Below are positions 22,469-32,255 of a stretch of 50,592 bases of DNA, one piece after another (within the stretch, counting starts at the first letter, position 1; the number at the start of each line of letters is the position of its first letter). Source of the DNA: Patescibacteria group bacterium. GTDB taxonomy: Bacteria > Patescibacteriota > Gracilibacteria > UM-FILTER-43-11. The stretch covers positions 1 through 50,592 of the forward strand of contig JAHIUN010000003.1 in NCBI GenBank assembly GCA_018817125.1, given 5' to 3'. A program made the position numbers and the translations under genes. The notes beneath the pieces were generated by a model that ran no database searches, was not told the DNA's origin, and was given only the letters and a program-made list of their open reading frames with translations.

Positions 22469-23473
22469 TTACACCAGAGATAAGCGGATCAGTTTCCAGC
22501 CAAGTAAACTTATAAAGGTTAGTATAAATGCGATGAACATCACTTCGGATGGACCTGTGTCTGGTGTCTGAACTGCTGAAGGGGTAGAGACTTGATACGC
22601 GGGCTGATAAACAGGGGTCGTAACTGACTGCTGGGCTATCTGATAACCGCCAGTCATATTCCGGTTCAGCATTGCCTGTGGTGTGATGGTGACCGTATGA
22701 GTATTGGTACGAAAGCCAGGCTGAACGGCTGGAGGCTGACCGAGTGTTGATGTGGTCGTTACACTTGGTGGCACACTGGTTGTTTCTGAGGCTGAAGGTT
22801 TTAGACCTTCTTCGGCTGCCTCGACCAAATCTTCCATTGTTTTGATATCTTCTTCACGCTGTTTTTGGAGCTGTTCCAATTGCTTATTCAAATCTTCAAT
22901 CAATTTAGCCTGAGTGTCTTCAGCAGAGGTTCCTTCTTCCGTTCCGGCTTCTGTTTCAGCCGCCTCATCTTCGCCTCCCCCTTCTCCTTCGCCTATCGGC
23001 CCAACATCGACCGGTTCAGGCTCTGCGATAGGTTCAATGGCAATACTGACCGCTTCTTCCTTTGGCTGTATTACCGGTTCGGATACATAACCTTCATCAC
23101 TTTCCTCTTCGGCAGGTTCTTCTTCTGTAGCACCTTCTTCCGGAGACAGTTCCTCAACCGTCTCTACGGCACCCCCTGCCGATTCTGCCGTATCGCCGGC
23201 TCCGCCGTCCGGAGACAAGAGGTCGATAGGACTGGCAATAGGGCTTCCCACCCCTTCGGCATCAAACAGACTGCCTTTGATCAATTCATTAAACTGAGCG
23301 GGCGCCATCACCGCGAAAACCGCAATAATCATAATGACAAAACCGACTCCCCAGAATATTTTATTCCGAACCGAATCAGAACTGTCTCCTTTTTGTTTTT
23401 TGCTCATTTTAGAAACAGGAGTGTGAAGGGTCTCCTCGGGGATGGTGATCCAGTTTGCTTGTTTCTTAGCCAT
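22469..23473 (-). CDS. Membrane-anchored stalk protein with acidic linker, coiled coil and C-terminal TGP-type anchor
   Basis: 334 aa. Cytoplasmic N-terminus (1-36, basic), one transmembrane helix (about 37-58), a long Glu/Pro/Gly-rich linker (75-185), a coiled coil (about 190-222, KLIEDLNKQLEQLQKQ), a Thr/Pro/Gln-rich stretch, then TPDTGPSEVMFIAFILTFIS as a second hydrophobic segment with a short basic end. The two membrane segments with an extracytoplasmic loop look like a stalk. Last gene of the surface operon; 38 bp from its upstream neighbour. Function unknown. Confidence 0.75.
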   Translation of the reverse strand: MAKKQANWITIPEETLHTPVSKMSKKQKGDSSDSVRNKIFWGVGFVIMIIAVFAVMAPAQFNELIKGSLFDAEGVGSPIASPIDLLSPDGGAGDTAESAGGAVETVEELSPEEGATEEEPAEEESDEGYVSEPVIQPKEEAVSIAIEPIAEPEPVDVGPIGEGEGGGEDEAAETEAGTEEGTSAEDTQAKLIEDLNKQLEQLQKQREEDIKTMEDLVEAAEEGLKPSASETTSVPPSVTTTSTLGQPPAVQPGFRTNTHTVTITPQAMLNRNMTGGYQIAQQSVTTPVYQPAYQVSTPSAVQTPDTGPSEVMFIAFILTFISLLGWKLIRLSLV

Positions 23474-23511
23474 TTTGATTGAGTATTAAAGTGTTGGTTT
23501 TTAATAAATGA

Positions 23512-24561
23512 TTATTTTTGATTTTTTTTCCGTCCAAAAACTAAAGTCCCGGCCAATCCAGCGGCCGAGAAAACCAGCCAACCGGCCAATGGACCGTTTT
23601 GAGGCTGAGATGGAATACGTGCGGAGACTTGTGATAAGAGTCCTTCGAAAGGTGAGGTTGAGCTGAGAGGCTGATTGACGATAATCCCTACTTCATTACT
23701 GTAATCGCTTTCACGGTTGTATTGATCGTAAGCGGTGACCGCGAAGTAATATGCTTCGTTGTTCATCAAGTTGTCGATGCGGACACTGCCCACATTGTCA
23801 ACCGTCCGGCGGCGGGTATACGTTCCGCTTTGCTTGCCGTAATAAACATTGAATCCAGTGCGAGCCGCGTCTACTTCGGCCTGCCACATTAAATCGACAT
23901 AACCGGATCCGGTATTGGCCTTCAGATTAACCGGACGGGCCATATCCACCGCAAACCCGCCACCGAGATCCGTTGTAGGAGGAGTGGGCTGTGGGGTGGG
24001 TTCGGGCTGAGTGGTGGGGGCAGAACCCGCACCGCTGTTCAGTTTAATCTGGATGCTGTCCGGCGCTTTTGAAAGAATATTGGCTGGAAAGCCCTGATCG
24101 ATGATGTTGACACTGGTGTGTCCTAATTCACTGACCTGATAATCATAAAAACTGATCGTCGTAGTGAATTCATACGACTCCAGTACCTTAAAGCGGACCA
24201 CCGCCACCTTGGTTTCTGTTTCTTTTACTCCGCCGGCAATGTTGGAACGGCCGATCTTTACCCGTCCTTCACCGTGACTGACCTGATCCTCGCCCGGAGC
24301 AGATAGTGTGAACGAAGAAGCACTGCTATCGATATTAACCGCCTCCAATCTGGATGAATCATAGGTAAGCCATGAACGAGCCGAAATCACGCTCTGCTGG
24401 CTGGGATTTTTCAGCACGATATCCACCGTGAATTCATCACCGGTTTTCGCCTCCGTCACGGACGGTCTGAGCTCAAGCGTAGCATCGCTTGCCGCGTACG
24501 CAATCGATATCCCCAGAAAAAGGAGGGTTAGAATGGCTAATTGTTTAAGTGCTGTTTTCAT
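23512..24561 (-). CDS. Cell-surface cohesin - fibronectin III protein
   Basis: 349 aa from ATG at 24561 (MKTALKQLAILTLLFLGISI, signal peptide); an upstream frame to 24618 would hide the signal. A cohesin-like domain covers about 24-175 (ATLELRPSVTEAKTGDEFTV in form, then W-L-T-Y-D and the closing HTSVNIIDQGFP). A Pro-rich linker leads to an FN3 domain (about 210-300; YVDLMWQAE, AYYFAVTAYDQYNRES). The end NGPLAGWLVFSAAGLAGTLV plus RKKNQK is a membrane anchor. Cohesins bind dockerins, and dockerins occur in three proteins of this operon. Confidence 0.8.
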   Translation of the reverse strand: MKTALKQLAILTLLFLGISIAYAASDATLELRPSVTEAKTGDEFTVDIVLKNPSQQSVISARSWLTYDSSRLEAVNIDSSASSFTLSAPGEDQVSHGEGRVKIGRSNIAGGVKETETKVAVVRFKVLESYEFTTTISFYDYQVSELGHTSVNIIDQGFPANILSKAPDSIQIKLNSGAGSAPTTQPEPTPQPTPPTTDLGGGFAVDMARPVNLKANTGSGYVDLMWQAEVDAARTGFNVYYGKQSGTYTRRRTVDNVGSVRIDNLMNNEAYYFAVTAYDQYNRESDYSNEVGIIVNQPLSSTSPFEGLLSQVSARIPSQPQNGPLAGWLVFSAAGLAGTLVFGRKKNQK

Positions 24562-24684
24562 TTTTATGAATTTAATTTTTGAATTTTTGTAATTTTTGAA
24601 ATAAATTCTAATTTCCAATTTTTAATGTGTTCATCGGCAATGTGGTCGTTTGGCTATTTGGGATTTGGATATTATTTATAAAAA

Positions 24685-25281
24685 TTACTTTTCAATTATA
24701 AGAGCCGGACTATTCGGTCTTTTAAGAATGTTATACGGCTTCCCCTCAATAACACTGTTGGCAGAGGTGTGGCCGCTCAAGTCATCTTTATAGTCGTACA
24801 CATCAATCATCGTGGCACCTTCGCCTTTTATATCGAAGACCACTTCAGCCACTTTGATGGTTTTGTCAGTCAGCGGATCGGGATTAGCACGCCCCAGCAT
24901 GACTAAACCGTTTTCGTTATCGAAGGTGTTATCGTAAGGAGCAATGAGCGAAAAGGCGGAATCACCTGTTTTGATCTCTTTACCGTACAAACGGCTCGGG
25001 TCAAAACTAAGCCAGCTCTGCACCGATGTCACCAGTTTGTTTTCCGGATTGTTCAGCGTTACTGTGACGGTCACTTGCCCATTTTCCCGTTCAGCTTTAA
25101 ACGCCAGATTAATACTCTTTTGTGCCGCACGAGCGGTTTCAACCACTTTTTCGATATTGATTTTAGGAGCGGCTGACTGAGTCGCTTCAGGAGCTTCTTT
25201 TGGGAGCAGAGCGCATCCGTTCAGCAAACTCGTAAGAGTGAGAATGAGTGCTGTTGCGATGAGAATATCTTTTGCTTTCAT
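24685..25281 (-). CDS. Cohesin-domain lipoprotein
   Basis: 198 aa. Signal peptide with lipobox LLNGC (Cys23). The rest is one cohesin-like domain resembling that of the next gene: VTVTVTLNNPENKLVTSVQSWLSFDPSRL..., ENGLVMLGRAN, and YDYKDDLSGHTSANSVIEG. The shared W-L-x-x-D-x-S-R-L and GHTS motifs show the two are paralogs. As a lipid-anchored single cohesin it is a natural base for docking dockerin proteins to the membrane. Confidence 0.8.
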   Translation of the reverse strand: MKAKDILIATALILTLTSLLNGCALLPKEAPEATQSAAPKINIEKVVETARAAQKSINLAFKAERENGQVTVTVTLNNPENKLVTSVQSWLSFDPSRLYGKEIKTGDSAFSLIAPYDNTFDNENGLVMLGRANPDPLTDKTIKVAEVVFDIKGEGATMIDVYDYKDDLSGHTSANSVIEGKPYNILKRPNSPALIIEK

Positions 25282-25350
25282 GGTGGGGAGTTAGTGGTTA
25301 TACAGATGCAATCACCATCGGTGATTGCAGGCGCGGTGACGTCACCGCGC

Positions 25351-28300
25351 TTACAGAACAGGTTCGTTATGAGGGACAAGAGAATCAGGATCGGGCAGAA
25401 TAGGGTTTAAACCCTGAGCATCGGCGCCTCCTGCATTGATAAATACCTGTCCGTACACAGATGAGAACATCGTGAAGTCGATAAAATCCACTTTGCCGTC
25501 ACCGTTCAGGTCGGCCGCATTGCTTAAATTGGCCTGCTGGATCGCTTTGAGCTTAATGGCTTTAAAGAATTTAGCGACCGCGGATTTTAGCTTGATGCCG
25601 GCGGCCGACGCGATGTCTTTGATCTGAAGCTGATAACGCTGACCGGATTTCTGCTGTTCTGTTTTGATTTCGAGCAACTTGCCCGATTCAATGAAACGGA
25701 CGGCCTTTACCGATAATGGAATGGACGTTTCGCTTTCAAGGATTTCAATATCATACTCATTCTGCCCTTCTCCGGTTTTTACACTGGAGGGGCGGAGGTT
25801 ATCCTGGAATTCCACTTCCACAGTATCAACATCCGTCGCAGCCACGTAGTGGACCACAGGCGGTTTTGCGCTCTCTTCAAAACCTTTGAAAAAGGTACGG
25901 CTGGTCTGTCCGGGCACCAATGACACACCTGAAATATCGGTGAGCTGATTACCGGCACTCAGCATATATTCTTTGCCTGGCTCCTGAGCAACGGTCGTTA
26001 CCGTCACCACATCACCCGTGGCGCTGATGGTCGCGCCCAATACATTCAAAGCCTGAGAAATATCGTTACGGGCGGTGACCACAAAATCATTACCATTGGC
26101 GGACAGAGATAAAGGCGCCATCTCTTCACTGAACACCACTTCTACAGCGGTTTCGCTCACCGGAACGGCAGCAATCAGCTGAGGCGGACGACTATTGTCG
26201 GCAAAGCCTTCGCTGTCGCTGACCAGTACGCGGATCTTTCCGCGTGCGGTCTTGCCGGATAAATCCGTGGCGATGACTTCGATTTCATACGGCTGTGAAC
26301 TGGAAGGTGTATTGGAAGAAATCACGACATCAGGAAGAATAAACCATTGGCCGTCACTGCCTTCTTTGAAACTTGGCTGCATACACACAATGGTGTTGGA
26401 GCCCGTTGGGCAGGTGGCCTGAGGATTCCCGCCAGCCGGAGGCTGAACGATCGGAGCGTTGTTCTGGATTTGAAAATCAGCAGGGGCTTCCGCACCGACC
26501 TGACCCACACTGCTCAAATTAACGACAACGGAATCCAGATCATCATCGTCATCACGCACAAAGGCGTATAAGGTAACGGAGGTCTGGCCGTCATTTTTCG
26601 CCAATTTCGGATTGGTGTAGGCTTTATCAGAGAAGATCAGCGGTGCGTCTCCCAGCATATCTTTTTCGGTCACATCGACCTGCAAGATAATACTGCCGGT
26701 TCCGCCGCCCTGATCGGTCGCGATCACTTCGATCTCATGCACTCCCATCGGGGTAATGCGTGGAATGGTGATATCCGAGGAAGAATAAAGCGCTTTCTTC
26801 GCGTTTTCGGACGCGTTCGGATCGCGGAGCAATGTGACCGGAGAAAGCCCTAAAGTACCAAAATACGCGTTGACTGTGTCGATATCCGCGACTCCGTTCG
26901 GATCACCGACCATCACGTGGATGGAGAATGGTGTCTTGTCGTCTTTCGGAACGGATTTCCGGGGACCGATGTAACTGCGGGCCGGGTCGATGGATGGACC
27001 CGTAAGCGCTGTGGACACATTGAGATTGATTTCTGCTATCGAGCTTTCCCCTGTCGTATCGCTCGTGCTGACAGTTAAAATATAATTCTTTTCCTGCGTG
27101 GCTTCCGGAACGGTGAAGGTATCGGAGGCATACCAGCCGGTGACCTGTTCATCGGCCTGGCCGGCCACATCAAGTTTGTTCAAACTGATAAAGCCAATGC
27201 CCAAGGGGCCCAGATCCGCCACCACGGAAGTGATGGTGTTGGCGCCATCCGGATCAGTGACTTTGGCGGAAATCGTGACTTCCGTTAAGCCATCCGGCGG
27301 AACAGTTCCCGGATTGACGTACACCTGATCAAAAACCGGTGCTACGCTGGCGAGAACATCCCGAGTGACGTAAAGGGAAACCGTTCCCTGAACCGCTTCC
27401 GCGCCCTTCTTAACTTCCACAGCTAACTGATAAGGTTCGTCCTGAGTCGGAGTGACCGGATTAACCGTGGTGGTAAAGGTGTAATATTGTTTAAAACGAG
27501 GCTGTAAGCCTGTGTCTTTTTCCATTTCCTGAGCGCGGTTGCCTCCGATCTGCTCGAGGTCGATGGCCACGCTGTCCACATTGGCCAGATCCAGCGGATC
27601 TTCCACCTGTACCCAGAAAGTAATCTCGGTTTCGCCGTCCGGCGGAACGCGATTCGGAATGGCGCGGGAGTTGTCGGAAACGATGCGCATCGGCTGTTCG
27701 GGGATGGTTACCGCAAGCGCCTGTGGCAGCATCTCGGTTTCACCCGCCTGGTTGACCAAGGTAAGATTATAAATATCGGATTCAAAGCCGGCTGGTACAA
27801 TCAGGCTCAGCGCGCCTGCAGTCTGTTCGGTAATGCTGATGACCGTGTTGCCCAAACGAGCCTCCACGATGGTGTCGAGATTTTCACCCAGCACCACGAT
27901 CACCTGATCCACTTCGTTACTCACGGCATTCGGGGTGAGATTGCCGATGCGGACGGGCGGAACGGTGTAACCGAAGAAATTCAGCACACGGGTATTGCCG
28001 AGCAGGAGTCCTCCCTCATCTTTTACACCGGCAAAGCCAACAAAATAGTTGGCGTCGGATACCTGATTATTCGTTGTAAGGCGAACCGTGCTTTCGTCGA
28101 CCATCTCCACAGCGGTAATGGTAAGCGGTTCAGTGCCCCCCTGTACGAACCGTTCAATACGGATATTGATCGGTGTGACGGTATTGGCAGTCAGATTTCC
28201 GGAGAAATGGAGCATCAGTTCAGTGCTGGAATTCACATCGATGGAGTCCAGCTGAACATCGCTCTGACCGGCGAGTGTCTGGTAACCGGCAAACGCGCCG

Positions 28301-30534
28301 GCGTAAGGGGTAAGTGTTTTGCCGCCAAAGAACGAACGTACTCCGCCCGGACCGGTGTCAGTCTGCACCACATAAACCTGCCCGGCATTCATATCGCCGC
28401 TTAAACTAAGAAGCACCTGAGTAAATCCAGGCTGGACGGCAACAGAATCGATAGAAAGTCCGCCATCGATATCAAACGCGTTAGCGCTGATGGTCGACTG
28501 ATCGATATTTCCTGAAAAAGTGACCATCACTTTATCTTTTTCCGTCGCCTGGGCACTGACCATTTCAAACGTTTCAAGCGCGAAACCGCCTACCCCCATA
28601 GAAGGATTGGCGCCCACGCGAACCAGATAATGGTTTTCAGGGTTAAACGCCTGGCTGGTAACAATCACTAATTTTCCTTCAGCGGTCACCGACACATCGG
28701 AAACCGGAAGGATGGTTTTATTTAAATTGTCATCATAACTCATCACCTGAACGTCTCCAGCGTCCACCGCCGCGAAGGCCACGGTGCCGGGGCTGATCTC
28801 GATGGTGTTTTTACGGGTAACTTCAATGGCGCCGATTCCATTCGGCCCATTCACACTGCCGTATTCCCATACACCGGCGCGGTTGTAATCAGGGTCAACG
28901 GCCATATCGCCGTTCCCGACGTTGGCATTTAAAATAACTGTGTAATTCATCTCATTGCCATCAGGGCTGTTTAAAGCCTCGAGGCCTGCAACGGTAATCG
29001 TGCTTCCGCTGACGGTGTAATCTGCTAGTGGTGCCACGCTCACACTTTGGCCGGTGACCACTATTTCGCCGATAACACCATTGGCAACTATATTTTCATC
29101 GAACGTAAGTGATAAATTCGCATTATCAGTAAACACGGCTTCGAGCAATCGCGGGCCGTTTTTATAACCGCTTACCGCAATCTTAGAAACACCGACGACT
29201 TCGTTATCACTGGCTCGTTTAACGGCGTCATCCACTGTAACAATATAAGTATTCCGCTTTAAAAGCGCATTATTCACCGTCAGTTCCACGCCGTCATCAT
29301 TCGCGGTCGCGACAAGAACCGGATTGCCGGCTCCGCCCGCCACCTCGACCGTGAAGCTATCCGCGCTCACAGACGCGACTTCTACAGGGTCACTGAAGGC
29401 GATTTGTATTTTTTTATAAGCGGTTGCCTGAGCACTCAGCATATTAAAATCACTAAGACCTGCAGGCGCCTGGCCGAAACCGAAATAACTGGCTTGGCGA
29501 TAATCATCATCCAATGGCCCATCCACATTCCCTTTCACTTCATTGCCCATTACGCAAAGGAGATAAGGAACGCCCGGATTCTGAGCAGCAGTGGTGAGAA
29601 CCACGGTGCTCTGGTCGTATCCCTGATTGAATCCGCTTTCCACATTTGAGGGGTGAACGGATCCGTTACAACCGTCTAAAAAGTAATCAAGCGGTTCAAA
29701 ACCCGGCGTGCCGGTTTGGCTGAGCAGGTCGGAAAAACGAACAAGTACATGGGTGCTGTCGAGCGCTTCCGCGTTCAGCACGCGCAGATCTGCCTGAGTG
29801 ATGAGGTTGATGGAACCCGCGTCGATGGCGTCAAAATAATCACTGACCACAAACTGGTTATTGTCTTTTATGACCACTTCTACATCACTTGCTTCCATGG
29901 TAATGCTACTGCCGGCGGGACCGCTGACATCCACATTTAATTTAAATAAAGTTATGTCGTTGGCATCCACTACCGCGCCATTATTAGAGAAGAACGAGAG
30001 GATTACCTGGCCGGGTGTATTGGTATTCACCCCTTTTAGATCCGCGGACTGAAAAGCGGTAGTCTGGTCAAACACAATGGAGTTCTCGTTAAAGGTCATA
30101 GCGTTTACCGGCTCATACTTTACAGTGAACTGCATGCTGTGGATCTGTTCAGAGTCGCCGACATCCATTCCTTTTGTTTTGACCGCGATATTTCCATTGT
30201 CGCCAGGGGCGGCTTCGTAATTCGGAATGTAAAGTTTCGCTCCGCCCGCCGGCAATTCTGCAAGTTCTGTAATCGCGGCCCGGAATATCTGAGGATTGGT
30301 ATAACCCACATAACCCACACCCGCCAAAACCAAAGCGAGTAAGCTAAACATGGTGTACTGCAACCATCGTTTTTTCGGACGCGCTGTTTCTGCCTGAACT
30401 TCAGGTTCAGCAGAGGCCTCGAGAGGCATCTCGGTCTGCGCCTGACTCTGAGGAATGTTTTCCTCTTGCGGAGCGTCGTTCGGAACCGGCATCGGTTCCT
30501 GGTTAAGATTTGTGTTTGGGTTTTCGTTTTCCAT
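25351..30534 (-). CDS. Giant membrane-anchored cohesin / Ig-like / dockerin protein (1727 aa)
   Basis: Cytoplasmic acidic N-terminus (1-50), transmembrane helix (about 58-77), juxtamembrane IFRAAITE, then a cohesin-like domain (about 98-245; KLYIPNYEAAPGD start). A series of Big_5/SbsD-like Ig domains follows (to about 860; motifs VRFSDLL, IAFSDPV, LTFDENI, VTFSGNI), then an IPT/TIG-like domain (about 875-960), several domains starting PPDG-x-T-E or KDDK/KNDGQT (to about 1440), two more Big_5-like domains, and one dockerin half with DLNGDGKVDFIDF at 1675. The second EF-hand half is absent. It should project far from the cell. Confidence 0.82.
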   Translation of the reverse strand: MENENPNTNLNQEPMPVPNDAPQEENIPQSQAQTEMPLEASAEPEVQAETARPKKRWLQYTMFSLLALVLAGVGYVGYTNPQIFRAAITELAELPAGGAKLYIPNYEAAPGDNGNIAVKTKGMDVGDSEQIHSMQFTVKYEPVNAMTFNENSIVFDQTTAFQSADLKGVNTNTPGQVILSFFSNNGAVVDANDITLFKLNVDVSGPAGSSITMEASDVEVVIKDNNQFVVSDYFDAIDAGSINLITQADLRVLNAEALDSTHVLVRFSDLLSQTGTPGFEPLDYFLDGCNGSVHPSNVESGFNQGYDQSTVVLTTAAQNPGVPYLLCVMGNEVKGNVDGPLDDDYRQASYFGFGQAPAGLSDFNMLSAQATAYKKIQIAFSDPVEVASVSADSFTVEVAGGAGNPVLVATANDDGVELTVNNALLKRNTYIVTVDDAVKRASDNEVVGVSKIAVSGYKNGPRLLEAVFTDNANLSLTFDENIVANGVIGEIVVTGQSVSVAPLADYTVSGSTITVAGLEALNSPDGNEMNYTVILNANVGNGDMAVDPDYNRAGVWEYGSVNGPNGIGAIEVTRKNTIEISPGTVAFAAVDAGDVQVMSYDDNLNKTILPVSDVSVTAEGKLVIVTSQAFNPENHYLVRVGANPSMGVGGFALETFEMVSAQATEKDKVMVTFSGNIDQSTISANAFDIDGGLSIDSVAVQPGFTQVLLSLSGDMNAGQVYVVQTDTGPGGVRSFFGGKTLTPYAGAFAGYQTLAGQSDVQLDSIDVNSSTELMLHFSGNLTANTVTPINIRIERFVQGGTEPLTITAVEMVDESTVRLTTNNQVSDANYFVGFAGVKDEGGLLLGNTRVLNFFGYTVPPVRIGNLTPNAVSNEVDQVIVVLGENLDTIVEARLGNTVISITEQTAGALSLIVPAGFESDIYNLTLVNQAGETEMLPQALAVTIPEQPMRIVSDNSRAIPNRVPPDGETEITFWVQVEDPLDLANVDSVAIDLEQIGGNRAQEMEKDTGLQPRFKQYYTFTTTVNPVTPTQDEPYQLAVEVKKGAEAVQGTVSLYVTRDVLASVAPVFDQVYVNPGTVPPDGLTEVTISAKVTDPDGANTITSVVADLGPLGIGFISLNKLDVAGQADEQVTGWYASDTFTVPEATQEKNYILTVSTSDTTGESSIAEINLNVSTALTGPSIDPARSYIGPRKSVPKDDKTPFSIHVMVGDPNGVADIDTVNAYFGTLGLSPVTLLRDPNASENAKKALYSSSDITIPRITPMGVHEIEVIATDQGGGTGSIILQVDVTEKDMLGDAPLIFSDKAYTNPKLAKNDGQTSVTLYAFVRDDDDDLDSVVVNLSSVGQVGAEAPADFQIQNNAPIVQPPAGGNPQATCPTGSNTIVCMQPSFKEGSDGQWFILPDVVISSNTPSSSQPYEIEVIATDLSGKTARGKIRVLVSDSEGFADNSRPPQLIAAVPVSETAVEVVFSEEMAPLSLSANGNDFVVTARNDISQALNVLGATISATGDVVTVTTVAQEPGKEYMLSAGNQLTDISGVSLVPGQTSRTFFKGFEESAKPPVVHYVAATDVDTVEVEFQDNLRPSSVKTGEGQNEYDIEILESETSIPLSVKAVRFIESGKLLEIKTEQQKSGQRYQLQIKDIASAAGIKLKSAVAKFFKAIKLKAIQQANLSNAADLNGDGKVDFIDFTMFSSVYGQVFINAGGADAQGLNPILPDPDSLVPHNEPVL

Positions 30535-30563
30535 GATAAGGGGGGTTGGTTTTGGTTTTTGGG

Positions 30564-32243
30564 TTAGTTTTGTTGAGTGATTTGATGAAATAAGAGAACG
30601 ACATCAAACAGGGTAACACCTCCCAGGCCATCCATGTTGGCGGCCTGAAATTGGTTGTCAGTCGGATTCACTTCGCCGTTGGCGATCTGAAAAGCCAGCG
30701 CCACGTCTAATGGCGAGAGAACACCATCACCGCTCACATCACCCGTAGCCGGCGCGCCTATATATATAGGTAGAACCGCCGTGGCCAATCGGCCTTCGGT
30801 ATCGGTGATCTCGAGCAATAGTTTGTACGCGCCATCCGTCAGCTGTCCGTTTTCCGGCACATCCACATTGATGCTATAGACTTTGAAATACTGAAGGACA
30901 CCTTGTGCCTCGCCTTCCTGCGCCTCCGCGTTGATAGCGGAAACTTCGTTCGCGGTGAACGGATCGGTGGTGAATACCACTTTATTCGCATCATTGTCGA
31001 TCTCATTATAGGTATCGAACTGTGAACGGACGATGAGTGTGCGCATATCCTGAATGTCAGAGACTTCGTTCGCATCGCTTACTTTCACACTCAGATTCAA
31101 CCGGCCGCCCCGTTCTTCCGTGGCAGAGCCGATGATGCGCGCGTATTCAATGAGCGGACCCGCCGGTACATTGACGGAAATCGTGTTACTGCGGACAATC
31201 GAGTCATCCGGGCGCTGAGCTTCCACAAACACTTCGGCCATTCCCGGCACATCGCCCCGTTCCAGCCGCCCGGCGGCCAGGGCCGCGTCGTTCAAACGGT
31301 TTACGGGTTCGGCGATCCAGGTGACATCACGGAAATTAAGGACTTGTTCAGTAGTCCCTCCAGCGCCGTCGTCAAAAGTACCGGTTGCCACCATACCAAG
31401 ACTGTCGGTAGGATGAACCGTTACCGCGTCTTCACCGGGATATTCTTCGACTTCCAGACCGATGCTAAGCAAGCTATCAAAAATATTCAGCACACAATTC
31501 GGAAATCCTGTGTACCCACTCGCACACGTGCCGCACGCCGGCCCTCCATAGCCCTGTTCACAAACACAATCGCCGGTGTTCGGGTCACAATCACCATAGT
31601 CACCACAATCCACATTAGCGCACTCATCGACTTCTTCATCTGCAATAATGGTAATTTGACCAGTACCGATATAATTAATCGTATTAATGACCTGGGCTTG
31701 GTCATTTTTGGCTTCGACCAAAATATTTGTGATATCGGTTGAATAACCTTCCGCTAAACCACCACGAACGCTGAATTTTAATTTAAATAAGGTATCGCCG
31801 ACTACGGTAACGGCCGGACTAAGCGTTACGATCTGGACTTCTAAGCGGTTGGTATCCGCATCTTCTTCCACGATTGTGCATTGGCTGATCATCGGACTTG
31901 CTATCTTTGTGCCGCTGAAACTCATACAATCATCAGCGTTGAAAGTAAGATCATCAGGGTTATACCAGAAATGAGCCTGAAGTGATAAAACCACATCGCC
32001 AATCCCGCTTCCCCCCACCATTACCGAAACGGTATCCGTCGTCTGGGGTGAATGGGCTGTGTAGTTATCGGGAATGTAGAGGACATTGTTGGTATTGCTC
32101 GGATTCCCTACCTGAGTCAGCTCCGCTTTAAACAAGCTGGTATCGCGTGAGGCGAAATAGCCGACTAGGGCGATTCCGATAACCACAACCACCCATAATA
32201 GGATGCGGATTAAATGATGATTTTTATTGACTTCTTCCTGCAT
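30564..32243 (-). CDS. Membrane-anchored cohesin - EGF - dockerin protein
   Basis: 559 aa. Transmembrane anchor (about 12-30), juxtamembrane SLFKAELTQVG, cohesin-like domain (about 53-200; VLYIPDNYTAHSP start, ends INTINYIGTGQITI), an EGF-like unit (about 210-250; CANVDCGDYGDCDPNTGDC and CGTCASGYTG), Ig-like domains, and a complete two-part dockerin at 501-559 (DVSGDGVLSPLDVALAF and NMDGLGGVTLFDVVLLF). Having both a cohesin and a dockerin, it could chain head to tail. Only 29 bp precede the next gene. Confidence 0.85.
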   Translation of the reverse strand: MQEEVNKNHHLIRILLWVVVVIGIALVGYFASRDTSLFKAELTQVGNPSNTNNVLYIPDNYTAHSPQTTDTVSVMVGGSGIGDVVLSLQAHFWYNPDDLTFNADDCMSFSGTKIASPMISQCTIVEEDADTNRLEVQIVTLSPAVTVVGDTLFKLKFSVRGGLAEGYSTDITNILVEAKNDQAQVINTINYIGTGQITIIADEEVDECANVDCGDYGDCDPNTGDCVCEQGYGGPACGTCASGYTGFPNCVLNIFDSLLSIGLEVEEYPGEDAVTVHPTDSLGMVATGTFDDGAGGTTEQVLNFRDVTWIAEPVNRLNDAALAAGRLERGDVPGMAEVFVEAQRPDDSIVRSNTISVNVPAGPLIEYARIIGSATEERGGRLNLSVKVSDANEVSDIQDMRTLIVRSQFDTYNEIDNDANKVVFTTDPFTANEVSAINAEAQEGEAQGVLQYFKVYSINVDVPENGQLTDGAYKLLLEITDTEGRLATAVLPIYIGAPATGDVSGDGVLSPLDVALAFQIANGEVNPTDNQFQAANMDGLGGVTLFDVVLLFHQITQQN

Positions 32244-32255
32244 GGTTTAAGAAGG

